This document shows positions 26,082 through 34,582 of a stretch of 64,000 nt of DNA, one piece after another. Position 1 is the stretch's first letter. Each line of letters opens with the position of its first letter. Source of the DNA: CAYNWH01 sp964400885 (GTDB lineage Bacteria > Patescibacteriota > Patescibacteriia > CAIXNZ01); NCBI GenBank assembly GCA_964400885.1, contig CAYNWH010000004.1, positions 1 through 64,000 on the forward strand, read 5' to 3'. The position numbers and the translations under genes were made by a program. A model generated the notes under the pieces. The model did not search any database. It saw nothing but the letters and a program-made list of their open reading frames with translations, and had not been told where the DNA came from.

Positions 26082-27416
26082 TTAGAGAGGGCTATATTTA
26101 TCTGCAGGAGCAATATAATAAAATCTGGGAGCAGCACAACCAAAAATTTCTCGTGGGGTTGACGGCCAAGGAGAAGGATGTTTAGCATTAGGATCATGCA
26201 CAATTATTTTACCTCCAGAAAGACCTGCTAAAACAATATAATGCCTATGCTTAGTAAATTTACAATTAGGCGCGCCTACAGAAGCAATAAGGGGCTTGCC
26301 TGCAGCTAAATAATTGATTACTTTGCTTTGAGTAATTTGTACGCCTTTAAAACCGACTTTATTAAGAGCACAAGGTTTTGAATTTGTGAAACAATTGCCA
26401 TCTGTACCTTTACCACAAAAACGGCATTTGCATGGAACAAGTATGCCTTCGCCTGCCTGATAAGGATCCTTTTTTACGCCATAAAAAGATAATACCATAG
26501 CAAAGGAGGTCGCCCCACAAGCAGATGAACCATAAGTGCCACAGCCTCCATATGGCTTTCTTGCCCAGGGAGAACCATCTCCTTGTCTGTAAACAGGAAC
26601 TCCTGTAGCTGTATTTACGCCAGGAACAGCTGGGTTGGTCTCCCCCATTAATCCGCTATTTTCTACATTAGCCGCATAAGATTCCGCACCGATAAAATAT
26701 TCGTCATCAGCGCCAATATATTGTACTTGGAGTGAACCCACGTTTGTTATGCCATACAAAGATAAAATCGTATAACTTAACACAGCAATTATTAAACCAA
26801 CCACAGCTCCTGAAATATATTTTTTAGCCTCTTGAATCTTTGTGATATCACCGCCAGCCAAAATCCATTTAAATCCAGCCCAAATTATAATGACAATAAC
26901 TATAGGCACTAAAACATAAAAAGAGTAATTGTATATATTCGCAATATAATCAGCAAAACTTTTTACTTCTGCAGTCTGGAATATAGGAACCTGCAATTTA
27001 TAATTTAATTGTTCACCATAGGTATGGCAACATTTTTTATCAGTTGGACATAAGCCTGATTCTGAATCTTCAAATTGGCTGGCTGAACAGCTGTCAATGC
27101 ATTGCCCGTCATCAGGGTATTTCAAACCGCAGCCAGCACCAGTATTAGCTGTTGCTGTCACCCCCTTACAACATCTATATTTAATATCATCATATTGAGG
27201 AGCATCGCAAAATCTAACACCACCTGATGAAGTTGGCTCGCATTGTGCAGTACTAACTAATGTAGTATCAACACAGCTCCAATCAGAGCCTTTAGCTATA
27301 CAATTAGCATCATCAGCTGCCCTAGCAGATAATGAAAATATTAAAAAATAAAATACTATAAACAATATGGCATTTATTTTTATGAAATATTTTAAAAATT
27401 TTTTTATTTTTTTCAT
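26082..27416 (-). CDS. membrane protein: duplicated Cys-rich segment, two-TM module and C39-like domain
   Basis: 444 residues. Two Cys-rich repeats (about 38-85 and 95-135) precede the shared module (LNYKLQVPIF, IYNYSFYVLVPI, GFKWILAGGDITKIQEAKKY, LQVQYIGAD). The C-terminal domain has GGCGTYGSSACGATSFAMVLSFYG (Cys), KHRHYIVLAGL (His) and HDPN (Asp), the Peptidase_C39_2 pattern, with extra Cys (CKCRFCGKG). It overlaps the upstream membrane gene by 4 bases, so the two are coupled. Third member of the paralog set. Confidence 0.65.
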   Translation of the reverse strand: MKKIKKFLKYFIKINAILFIVFYFLIFSLSARAADDANCIAKGSDWSCVDTTLVSTAQCEPTSSGGVRFCDAPQYDDIKYRCCKGVTATANTGAGCGLKYPDDGQCIDSCSASQFEDSESGLCPTDKKCCHTYGEQLNYKLQVPIFQTAEVKSFADYIANIYNYSFYVLVPIVIVIIIWAGFKWILAGGDITKIQEAKKYISGAVVGLIIAVLSYTILSLYGITNVGSLQVQYIGADDEYFIGAESYAANVENSGLMGETNPAVPGVNTATGVPVYRQGDGSPWARKPYGGCGTYGSSACGATSFAMVLSFYGVKKDPYQAGEGILVPCKCRFCGKGTDGNCFTNSKPCALNKVGFKGVQITQSKVINYLAAGKPLIASVGAPNCKFTKHRHYIVLAGLSGGKIIVHDPNAKHPSPWPSTPREIFGCAAPRFYYIAPADKYSPL

Positions 27417-27850
27417 CGCAATATTTTTTTATAAAAAATTTGTTTTAACCAGTTAGCTAGTAAGAAAAATATCAAGGCATTTAACAGATCAATCACCTCA
27501 ATGCCTTTATCTCTTAAAACATAGCTTAAGGCCAGCATAAATATTGTGCCTAAATAAATAACAGAATCAGCTAAGTAAAATTCAAACCCAGTCACCATAA
27601 TATCATACTGCTGTATTCCCTGTTCTCTCTCTCTTTTAAATCTAAAATTATTCTGCAATAAAGCAAAAATAAAAGCTGAAATTAAAATTATTTCAGGCAG
27701 CCAGAAAAGCAAAAACTGGCCAAATTGCTCCAGTAAATCAGGAAAAAACAGCCAAATGATAAAAATAGCAATGCTGATCAGCCAAACCAAGTATTTAGTC
27801 ACAAAAGCCCAAATAAAAGCCATAACTTTATCTGAAGTTGTTTGATACAT
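27413..27850 (-). CDS. four-TM membrane protein, unknown
   Basis: 145 residues with hydrophobic segments near 15-35, 40-60, 85-105 and 110-135. KREREQGIQQYDIMVTGFE lies in a cytoplasmic loop. I do not recognise the family. It is first in the operon of pilin-like fusions, overlapping the next gene by ATGA, so it may help insert or scaffold them. Confidence 0.5.
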   Translation of the reverse strand: MYQTTSDKVMAFIWAFVTKYLVWLISIAIFIIWLFFPDLLEQFGQFLLFWLPEIILISAFIFALLQNNFRFKREREQGIQQYDIMVTGFEFYLADSVIYLGTIFMLALSYVLRDKGIEVIDLLNALIFFLLANWLKQIFYKKILR

Positions 27851-27857
27851 ATTTTTT

Positions 27858-27985
27858 TAATAACCAATAACCAAATTCCAAAGTCCAAACAATACTTAAT
27901 AACTAATTTTTAAATTCTAAACTCTTATTTAAAACATTAAAATTTCGAATTTTGAATTTGTTTGGTTATTGATTATCGGTCATTA
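27858..27985. repeat. intergenic inverted repeat
   Basis: AATAACCAATAACCAAATTC on the left is complementary to GAATTTG..TTTGGTTATT on the right, across AT-rich sequence. Similar AATAACTAAT-type spacers occur before rpsM, rpsD and amrB and after lysS. Confidence 0.45.
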
Positions 27986-29221
27986 TTAAGGCAGATATTC
28001 CAAAGGATTAACAGGAATGCCGTTTAACCTGACTTCAAAATGTAAATGCGGCCCTGTTGTCAACGGGCCAGCGCCTCTGGTACCTGGCATAGCTCCAGTT
28101 AAGCCAATAACATCACCATAATTTACATAAGTGTCTTCTTTGACATAAATAGCGCTGACATGGCCATAAACCGTAGAAATTCCATTATCATGAATAATTA
28201 TTATATAGCTGTAACCCATACCAGCATCTACTACACGAGCAACATAGCCAGGCGCTGGGGCTTTAATGGGCGAACCTTGTTTTGCTCTTATATCAATGGC
28301 CGGATGCTCAAAAATATAGCGGAAAGGATATTCTGGATCATGGAAATAAGCTGTAATTTCATGGGGCGCTGGCAACGGCCAATCAAGCAGAGTTGCTTTA
28401 GGCTCTGTTGAGCCGCTTCTTAATCTTTTAATCTTATCTTTTACCTGGTCTTGCAAATCAAGAACTTGGGAATCAATTGCATTTTGTTTTTGCTTTAATC
28501 CAACTAAAAGGTTCTGAAATTGCAATTCAGAAGATTTTGTTTCAACTAATAATGTCTCTTTAGCTGATGACTCATCTTTAAGTTTTGTTTCTCGAGCTTT
28601 AAGCTGCCCCTGGAGTGATTCTAGTTCTTGTTGTTGTCTTTCTTTGTCAGCTTTTTGTACTTCCAAAGCCTGCTTTAATAGCTGTAAACGATCAACTGTT
28701 TGCTTGATATTATTCTGTACCTCTTCCAAATAATTAAGCTGGTTAAAAAATTCAGCAAATGAATCATTTAAAATCAAAATCTCTAAATAAGATCGTTGAT
28801 CACTTTTATCAATTAATTTGATGTATTCTATGATATTCTCCTTGCGCGATTCTATTTCCTGTTCTTCACTATTAATCTTGAAATCCATGGCTTTAGTTTC
28901 CAGTTTAGTTTTATCAATCTGCAGCTGCAGGGTTTTTATGTCCAATTCAATTTTTATAATCTGATTATCCAAAAGTCCTAGCTGGTTTTTTAATGTGGCT
29001 GACTGATTTTTATAATCTTCAATTTTCTGCGCATATTCTTCAGCGGCTTTTTTCAGGTTCTCTATTTTATTTTGGTTTTCCTCTATTTGCTGATTTAAAT
29101 CCTGAACTTCAGGATTATTAGCATATAAATTATCATCAATTTCTGAAGCAGTCACAAAACCAGAACTTAATATTAATAAGCCCAAAAATACAAAATAAAT
29201 GAAATATTTGCGATTTTTCAT
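27986..29221 (-). CDS. M23 (LytM) peptidase with long coiled coil, EnvC-like
   Basis: Secreted or membrane-bound 411-residue protein: signal peptide (1-25), coiled coil (about 35-255), then a LytM domain with HPAIDIRAKQGSPIKAPAPG (HxxxD) and GPHLHFEVRLNG (HLHFE). Both zinc-site motifs are intact, so it is probably an active glycyl- or D-Ala-type endopeptidase, or a division hydrolase such as EnvC. TATAAT stands close before the start (minus strand, about 29230-29240), suggesting a very short leader. Confidence 0.88.
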   Translation of the reverse strand: MKNRKYFIYFVFLGLLILSSGFVTASEIDDNLYANNPEVQDLNQQIEENQNKIENLKKAAEEYAQKIEDYKNQSATLKNQLGLLDNQIIKIELDIKTLQLQIDKTKLETKAMDFKINSEEQEIESRKENIIEYIKLIDKSDQRSYLEILILNDSFAEFFNQLNYLEEVQNNIKQTVDRLQLLKQALEVQKADKERQQQELESLQGQLKARETKLKDESSAKETLLVETKSSELQFQNLLVGLKQKQNAIDSQVLDLQDQVKDKIKRLRSGSTEPKATLLDWPLPAPHEITAYFHDPEYPFRYIFEHPAIDIRAKQGSPIKAPAPGYVARVVDAGMGYSYIIIIHDNGISTVYGHVSAIYVKEDTYVNYGDVIGLTGAMPGTRGAGPLTTGPHLHFEVRLNGIPVNPLEYLP

Positions 29222-29270
29222 TCTAATATAATTATAGCATATTTTGGCTAAAAATTAAATATAAAACAAT

Positions 29271-29298
29271 GAAGCAGCAATTTATAAATCGCTGCTTC
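29271..29298 (-). terminator. terminator after gltX
   Basis: GAAGCAGC and GCTGCTTC pair around an AT loop; on the minus strand a TTGTTTTAT tract follows. Confidence 0.6.
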
Positions 29299-29321
29299 CC
29301 TAAAAAGACTATAATTATATA

Positions 29322-30746
29322 TTATTTTAACTTGTTTTGCGCCTGATTAATTCGCTTTAAAGTTTCTTCTTTCCCTAAAACCCAAGCAATTTCAAAAGGG
29401 CTGGGAGAATTTTGCAAACCAGATAAAGCGACCCGCATTGGCCAAAGCATATCCCCTACCCCATAATTTTCCTTTTTTATCCAAGGCATTATTTTTGCTT
29501 CCAAAGTTTTAATTTTAGTAAAGTCTTGATTATCCAGGATTATTATAAAATCTTCCAGCTTAACCAAATTTTCTAATGTTTTATCTTTATTGGATTTTTT
29601 CCAGACTAAAAGTTCTGGTTTATAGTTAATATCTTTATAGAAAAACTCAGTATTTTCGCTAATATCAGATAATTTTTTAAGACGCTCCTGCTCGACTTGT
29701 ATAATTTTAGCAAGTAACTTTGTATCTTTAACCTTTTTTAGGTACTTTTCACAAGCCTTAATTAGATCCTTAATATTCATCTGTCTGATATAATAGCCAT
29801 TTAGCCAATCTAATTTTTCCAAGTCAAAAACCGCGCCTGATTTATTTACTCTGGTTAAATCAAACTTTTTAATTAATTCTTTTAAACTATAAATTTCCTG
29901 TTCTGATCCTGCTGCTGCGCTCCAACCTATCGTTGCTAAAAAGTTAATTAATGCCTCTTTTAAATAACCTTTGGCTAAATATTCTGAAACTGCCACATCT
30001 CCCTGGCGTTTGCTTAATTTTGAACGGTCAGGATTTAAAAGCAATGATTGATGGGCAAATTCTGGCGGCTGCCAGCCAAAAAATTGATAAAGTAATAAAT
30101 GTTTGGGCGTGGAAGAAAGCCATTCTTCACCCCGAATCACATGGGTGACATTCATCTCGTGATCATCTATAACATTAGCCAAATGATAAGTCGGAAAACC
30201 ATCTGATTTTAAAAGCACTTGGTCATCAATATCACTGGAATTAAACTTTACTTCATCTCTAATAATATCACGCCATTTAATCTCTTTATCCACTGGTACA
30301 TTCAAACGAATCACATGGGGAATTTTAGCCTTTAATTTTTTACTTATTTCTTCGGTTGTTAACTGGCAGCAAGCCTTATCATATTTAGGCGCTTTTTTTT
30401 GCTGAATTTGTTCTGCTTTGATTTTGGCTAATCTTTCTGGCGGACAAAAACAATAATAAGCCTTGCCTTGCGCCACTAATTGCTCAGCGTATTTTTTATA
30501 AATTTTCAAACGGCTGGATTGATAAATAGGCTTATTATCATATTTTAAGCCAAATTCCTTAAGAATTTTCATTATTTCCTTATCTGCACCTTTAACTAGC
30601 CGACTTTGATCAGTATCTTCTATTCTTAGCAAGAATTTACCCTGATTATGTTTGGCAAATAAAAAATTATACAAAGCAGTTCTTAAACCGCCAACATGCA
30701 AATAGCCAGTCGGACTAGGCGCAAAACGTGTAATAACTTTTTTCAT
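29322..30746 (-). CDS. gltX: glutamyl-tRNA synthetase
   Basis: Class I synthetase. FAPSPTGYLHVGGLRTALYN near residue 7 carries the HIGH-type motif and KLSKRQGDVAV near 245 the KMSKS-type motif. 474 residues, normal length with a helical anticodon-binding end. Its start overlaps the gene upstream by 4 bases, so it is translated with the WecG-Nudix gene. Confidence 0.95.
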   Translation of the reverse strand: MKKVITRFAPSPTGYLHVGGLRTALYNFLFAKHNQGKFLLRIEDTDQSRLVKGADKEIMKILKEFGLKYDNKPIYQSSRLKIYKKYAEQLVAQGKAYYCFCPPERLAKIKAEQIQQKKAPKYDKACCQLTTEEISKKLKAKIPHVIRLNVPVDKEIKWRDIIRDEVKFNSSDIDDQVLLKSDGFPTYHLANVIDDHEMNVTHVIRGEEWLSSTPKHLLLYQFFGWQPPEFAHQSLLLNPDRSKLSKRQGDVAVSEYLAKGYLKEALINFLATIGWSAAAGSEQEIYSLKELIKKFDLTRVNKSGAVFDLEKLDWLNGYYIRQMNIKDLIKACEKYLKKVKDTKLLAKIIQVEQERLKKLSDISENTEFFYKDINYKPELLVWKKSNKDKTLENLVKLEDFIIILDNQDFTKIKTLEAKIMPWIKKENYGVGDMLWPMRVALSGLQNSPSPFEIAWVLGKEETLKRINQAQNKLK

Positions 30747-31930
30747 AAATATTGTTTAAATTTATCTAGACCAATTTTCACTATAGGTTTTTTAAATTCA
30801 ACAACCTTATCTAAAATTTCATCTTTATTAACCCACTGCCAGTCTCTATGTTCATAAGGAGATAATTTAATCTCATTATCATCACCTAAAAATTCTAACA
30901 AAAATAAGGTTTGTTTTTGCCCCTTAAACTTATCAAGCAATATCCCTATCTTATTTTTAGGCCATCTATATTTATAACAATTTTTAAGCATTTTCAGTAC
31001 CTTGAAATTATCAGTGCCAAGTTCATCTTTCATCTCCCGTAAAACTGCTGCCTCTAATTCTTGCTTAGTTTTAGATTTTTTTGCTCCTCCCTGAGGAAAT
31101 TGCCAATAAGAGTATCTAGCATGCTTAGTGATTAAAATTTTCTTCTGCTTGTTTATAATAAAACCAACCACATTTATCCTGTAAAAAAATATATTCCTAA
31201 ATCTCCACCACAGGCAAGCTAATGGAAATATTATAACAGCCTTAATAATTCTTTTCCAGCGCCAAGGCTCCTGAATCAGGCGCCAAAGCCATTCCAAACC
31301 TATTTTACGCCAGGAAATTGGCGCTCTTTTAATCCCACCAGCAATAAAATCTATACTGCCCCCTACCCCTAATAATAATTTAGCATTTAATAACTTAATA
31401 TTTTGGGACATGAAATATTCCTGTTTGGGCGCGCCCAGACAAACAAAAATAATGTCTGGCATTAGATGGTTAATCTGTGGAATTAAATTCTGATCATTTG
31501 AATTTCCCTGACTGTCAAAACTACCGCCATTAATATATTGAATTGTTAATTCAGGATATTTAGCAACTATATTTTTTAAAGCTCGCAAGCCAATGTCTTG
31601 CTTGCTGCCTAAAATTAAAACTGAGTATTTTTTGTGTTCAGCAAGTTTGAGTATTTGCCAAACCAAATCCGAGCCAGTTGTAACATTATTTAATTTTTGA
31701 CCAAAGATAAAAGCGCCGATTTTTAAACCAAAGCCGTCAGGAATGGAAATAAAAGAATGTTGTAAAATTCTTCGAAACTGTTTATCTTTATAACTAATTA
31801 AACAAATTTCCGGATTTGGCGTCACAAGATAACCTTTCTTATCTGTTGCCAACTGGTCTCTAACTTTATCAACTGCTTCAGTTAAAGATAAATCATTAAT
31901 TTTTGCGCCTAAGATATAAATTTCCCGCAT
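30743..31930 (-). CDS. WecG/TagA glycosyltransferase fused to a Nudix hydrolase
   Basis: The first ~240 residues are a GT26 domain: LVTPNPEICLISYKD, SIPDGFGLKIGAF, VLILGSKQD, FVCLGAPKQEYFM and LLGVGGSIDFIAGGIKRAP. From about 250 a Nudix domain follows: INVVGFIINKQKKILI, YWQFPQGG and the REMKDELG box, with the Gly-to-Glu spacing of the classic box altered. GT26 enzymes add N-acetylmannosamine-type sugars to lipid-linked GlcNAc. The fusion is seen in one uninterrupted frame. What the Nudix part cleaves is unknown; RppH-like RNA pyrophosphohydrolase or sugar-nucleotide use are candidates. Confidence 0.8.
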   Translation of the reverse strand: MREIYILGAKINDLSLTEAVDKVRDQLATDKKGYLVTPNPEICLISYKDKQFRRILQHSFISIPDGFGLKIGAFIFGQKLNNVTTGSDLVWQILKLAEHKKYSVLILGSKQDIGLRALKNIVAKYPELTIQYINGGSFDSQGNSNDQNLIPQINHLMPDIIFVCLGAPKQEYFMSQNIKLLNAKLLLGVGGSIDFIAGGIKRAPISWRKIGLEWLWRLIQEPWRWKRIIKAVIIFPLACLWWRFRNIFFYRINVVGFIINKQKKILITKHARYSYWQFPQGGAKKSKTKQELEAAVLREMKDELGTDNFKVLKMLKNCYKYRWPKNKIGILLDKFKGQKQTLFLLEFLGDDNEIKLSPYEHRDWQWVNKDEILDKVVEFKKPIVKIGLDKFKQYL

Positions 31931-31934
31931 GAGT

Positions 31935-33353
31935 TTATTTCGAAGAATAAATTTTTACTGGCGTGCCAATATATGCCCAGTTATAAAGCCATTCGGCATC
32001 TGGCAATTTTAAGTTAATACAACCATGACTGACTCTGGTGCCAAAACGCCAGTGCCAATAAGCGCCATGAATAGCATACTTTTTATAAAAAGCCATGACA
32101 TGAGGCACATTAGGCAAAGAATAATTGTCAGGATTATCAGGGCCATAAAAGCCGGTCATGGTAGTAGAAGGTATCTTGGTATAAATTTTAAAATTGCCCA
32201 AAGGCGTAGGATATTTCCAGGTGCCAGTAGAAATAATAAATTCTTTTTCCACTTGACCTTTGAAATAAGCAAAAAGTTTTTGCCGAGCAATATCTATTTC
32301 TATTGATTTAAAAGAATCATATTTGCCAAGAGGTGAAATTGTCTGAGTGGCAGCCAAAATATCGGTTATGCAGTCATTATTAATATCGCCATCAGCAATA
32401 GAAATACCGCCCTTAAAATTATCATAAACAAATAATTTGGGGTTTATTTTAGGCTTGCCTTGGCTGTCAAAAATACGCAAATGAGCTCCCCCACTATACC
32501 CTGCTCCAGTTAAAATATCTAAATATCCATCGTGGTCAACATCACTGGCAGCCAGATTAACTCCGCCTCCAAAACCGCTAGCATAAGCCAAAAATTGGTT
32601 TATTAAATTACCATCATAATCAAAAATCTTGACTCTGGGTTCTTTGCCTATAGCCGGGGCGGCAATAATTTCTGCCTGCTTATCATTATCTAAATCAGCT
32701 GCCAAAACATTAACACCACCTAAAAAAGTATCTTCAAAAGCATAAAAGCCTTTTATAAAATTAGTATAATTATCAAAAATTTTAATTATTGGTTCTGAAT
32801 TATAGCCAGCGCCAACTAATATTTCCGGTCGGCCATCGCCATTAACATCGCCCACGCTAACATTGGCACCGCCTCGCAAATCTTGACTAAAAGCAAAGAA
32901 GCTAAAAATCACCTGACCATTTTTATCAAAAATTCTTACTTGCGGTCCTCCGCCTTCATTAGGCGCAGTGATTATTTCTTTTGCACCATCATTAAATAAA
33001 TCAGCCACAGTAACTTTTAAACCTTTACGAAAAGTTTCCGCATAAGCTAAAAATTCAGATTGCAATTCTCCTCGATAATTAAAAATTCTCACCAACGGCT
33101 TTTCATTTCTGCCAGCAGCCACAATAATTTCTTTAAAACCGTCGCCATCTAAATCAGCTGTAGTAATATTAGCGCCTTCAGCCGTAGAATTTTCAGCAAA
33201 AGGATAAAACTCTTTTTCTAAGCTAAAATTTTGGGAATTTAAAATTCGTACTGTTGGTCTAGTAATTTCCGGCGTGACAACCGCTTCTTGAGCAAAAGCA
33301 ATTGATGGGATAATTAAAAGGGTTAAAATTACAAGATGAATTACTTTTTTCAT
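31935..33353 (-). CDS. L,D-transpeptidase (YkuD) with FG-GAP-like repeats
   Basis: 472 residues: signal peptide (1-21, ending SIAFAQ), about seven tandem FG-GAP/VCBS-like repeats (about 40-345; DLDGDGFKEI, DVNGDGRPEI and similar Ca-binding DxDxDG loops), then a YkuD domain with IHGAYWHWRFGTRVSHGCINL, giving the catalytic Cys and His. It probably crosslinks peptidoglycan or attaches proteins to it outside the cell, while the propeller binds a partner. Start overlaps thpR by 4 bases. Confidence 0.85.
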   Translation of the reverse strand: MKKVIHLVILTLLIIPSIAFAQEAVVTPEITRPTVRILNSQNFSLEKEFYPFAENSTAEGANITTADLDGDGFKEIIVAAGRNEKPLVRIFNYRGELQSEFLAYAETFRKGLKVTVADLFNDGAKEIITAPNEGGGPQVRIFDKNGQVIFSFFAFSQDLRGGANVSVGDVNGDGRPEILVGAGYNSEPIIKIFDNYTNFIKGFYAFEDTFLGGVNVLAADLDNDKQAEIIAAPAIGKEPRVKIFDYDGNLINQFLAYASGFGGGVNLAASDVDHDGYLDILTGAGYSGGAHLRIFDSQGKPKINPKLFVYDNFKGGISIADGDINNDCITDILAATQTISPLGKYDSFKSIEIDIARQKLFAYFKGQVEKEFIISTGTWKYPTPLGNFKIYTKIPSTTMTGFYGPDNPDNYSLPNVPHVMAFYKKYAIHGAYWHWRFGTRVSHGCINLKLPDAEWLYNWAYIGTPVKIYSSK

Positions 33354-33916
33354 AAATTAGCCCCTAAATTATAAGATTTAATAATTGAGTAAATCGGTCC
33401 AGCCGGCGTTAACTCGCTGGCCATTAAATCAACAGATTGAACTTTAAATTCTGAACTCGAAATATTAAGATTGGGAACTTGCAAAGATGTTTTAAATTTT
33501 ACCCGACCCAAAGTTAAATGCAAACGAAATGGCCTAAAATCTATTTCAAAGCCTAACCCCTCCAGAGCCTCCCCTATTTCTCTTTGCAATTTTAAAATTT
33601 TGCTGCCATTCAATTCTTTCATTTTCAAAAAAATAACCTTGGGATTATGTAAATCCGGAAAAGCATCTATTGAGTTTGAAAGCCGAAAGTTTAAAATTGG
33701 AAAGTTGGCTATGATTGGTTCTAATGCTTGATTTATGGCTGCAATTTTTTCCTCGGGAACAGAGCCTAAAAAATGCAAAGTTAAATGAAAATTATCCTTT
33801 TCTACCCACTTAATGGGTTTATTTTTATTTAATTTCTTTAATCTTAGCACTAAATCAAATACTTCTGCCTTAATTTCTGAAGGCAAATTTAGGGCTAAAA
33901 ATAAACGTTTTGTCAT
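33350..33916 (-). CDS. thpR: RNA 2',3'-cyclic phosphodiesterase (2H family)
   Basis: Two HxTx motifs define the 2H phosphoesterase fold: HLTLHFLG near residue 46 and HLTLGRVKF near 130. MTKRLFLALNLPSEIK at the start is the usual LigT/ThpR opening. 188 residues, normal length. First gene of the thpR-YkuD-WecG/Nudix-gltX operon. Confidence 0.88.
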   Translation of the reverse strand: MTKRLFLALNLPSEIKAEVFDLVLRLKKLNKNKPIKWVEKDNFHLTLHFLGSVPEEKIAAINQALEPIIANFPILNFRLSNSIDAFPDLHNPKVIFLKMKELNGSKILKLQREIGEALEGLGFEIDFRPFRLHLTLGRVKFKTSLQVPNLNISSSEFKVQSVDLMASELTPAGPIYSIIKSYNLGANL

Positions 33917-33953
33917 AAATAAATTATACCTGAGATTAGCTAAAAAGAAAAGA

Positions 33954-34006
33954 AAAACGGCTCTACTTCTACGCTCTATAAGAGCTACGAAGTATTGAGC
34001 CGTTTT
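33954..34006. terminator. long bidirectional terminator hairpin
   Basis: AAAACGGCTC (33954-33963) pairs with GAGCCGTTTT (33997-34006), and the interior continues as TACTTC/GAAGTA and TAGCTCT/GAGCGTA stems. It closes the 34019-34431 ncRNA on the minus strand. Confidence 0.75.
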
Positions 34007-34018
34007 AAAATAAATTTG

Positions 34019-34431
34019 CGGGGAAATAGCCTAGCCAGACCCTCGGGCACCGGGAATTCTGCCTTGATCCAATTCTACATCCAGTCTCGCAACTGACTTT
34101 TACGGGCCAGGAGGCAAACCCTCCATCAGCTGGGACATGGATTTTTCTTATCCTTTTGATGCTATCGCCCGGATAATAGCCCCTTAGGCTAAAATTGGAG
34201 GCAACGGCTGCTGGTGGTAATCTGGTTCATTGGGCCTCCCAGAATAATGGACCACCGGCCTTTTAGCAGAGCCGCCTTTGCTAGGAGAGAATCAACGAAA
34301 TCTCCTGCAATGTTCCTTTTCCCACCTTGAGAAAGTTGAAACCTTGCAGCGCCCCGATATTCCTGTCTTTAACTGACTGGACTGGTGTTATCAGTCAAAG
34401 ACCCCAAAAAATTGGGCTTCTATTTCCCCGT
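34019..34431 (-). ncRNA. unidentified large structured ncRNA, about 412 nt
   Basis: Minus strand promoter TTGTAA (34461-34466), 17 bases, TAAACT (34438-34443); the predicted start near 34431 coincides with the first strand of an 11-bp closing helix CGGGGAAATAG/CTATTTCCCCG (34420-34430 with 34019-34029). A strong terminator follows. The body is GC-richer than neighbours and rich in stems, with no ORF. I looked for RNase P (GAGGAAAGUCC, ACAGAA), tmRNA (TLD, ALAA tag) and SRP motifs and did not see them. A closed, gene-length structured RNA of unknown class is the best description; a divergent housekeeping RNA is the main alternative. Confidence 0.7.
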
Positions 34432-34437
34432 ATTTTA

Positions 34438-34466
34438 AGTTTAACTAAGGAATATTTTTTTTACAA
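34438..34466 (-). promoter_or_regulatory. promoter of the 412-nt ncRNA
   Basis: TTGTAA-17-TAAACT on the minus strand, directly behind the helicase terminator. Confidence 0.65.
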
Positions 34467-34473
34467 ATAAAAA

Positions 34474-34501
34474 AGCCCTGAACTATTTTAAGTCCAGGGC
34501 T
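34474..34501 (-). terminator. terminator of the DinG-like gene
   Basis: AGCCCTGGACT and AGTTCAGGGCT (minus) pair around TAAAAT, followed by TTTTTTATTT. It lies 80 bases after the helicase stop. Confidence 0.8.
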
Positions 34502-34582
34502 GTATGAAATGAAGTGAAGGGCAAGACATTTCAGAGCAAGCTACAGAAACAAAATATACCAAAGTGAAGTATAAGCTGCTTA

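Noticed and set aside
34019..34431. RNase P RNA or tmRNA
   Set aside because: The closing helix and size fit, but GAGGAAAGUCC, ACAGAA, the tRNA-like CCA end and a tag ending ALAA were not found on either strand.
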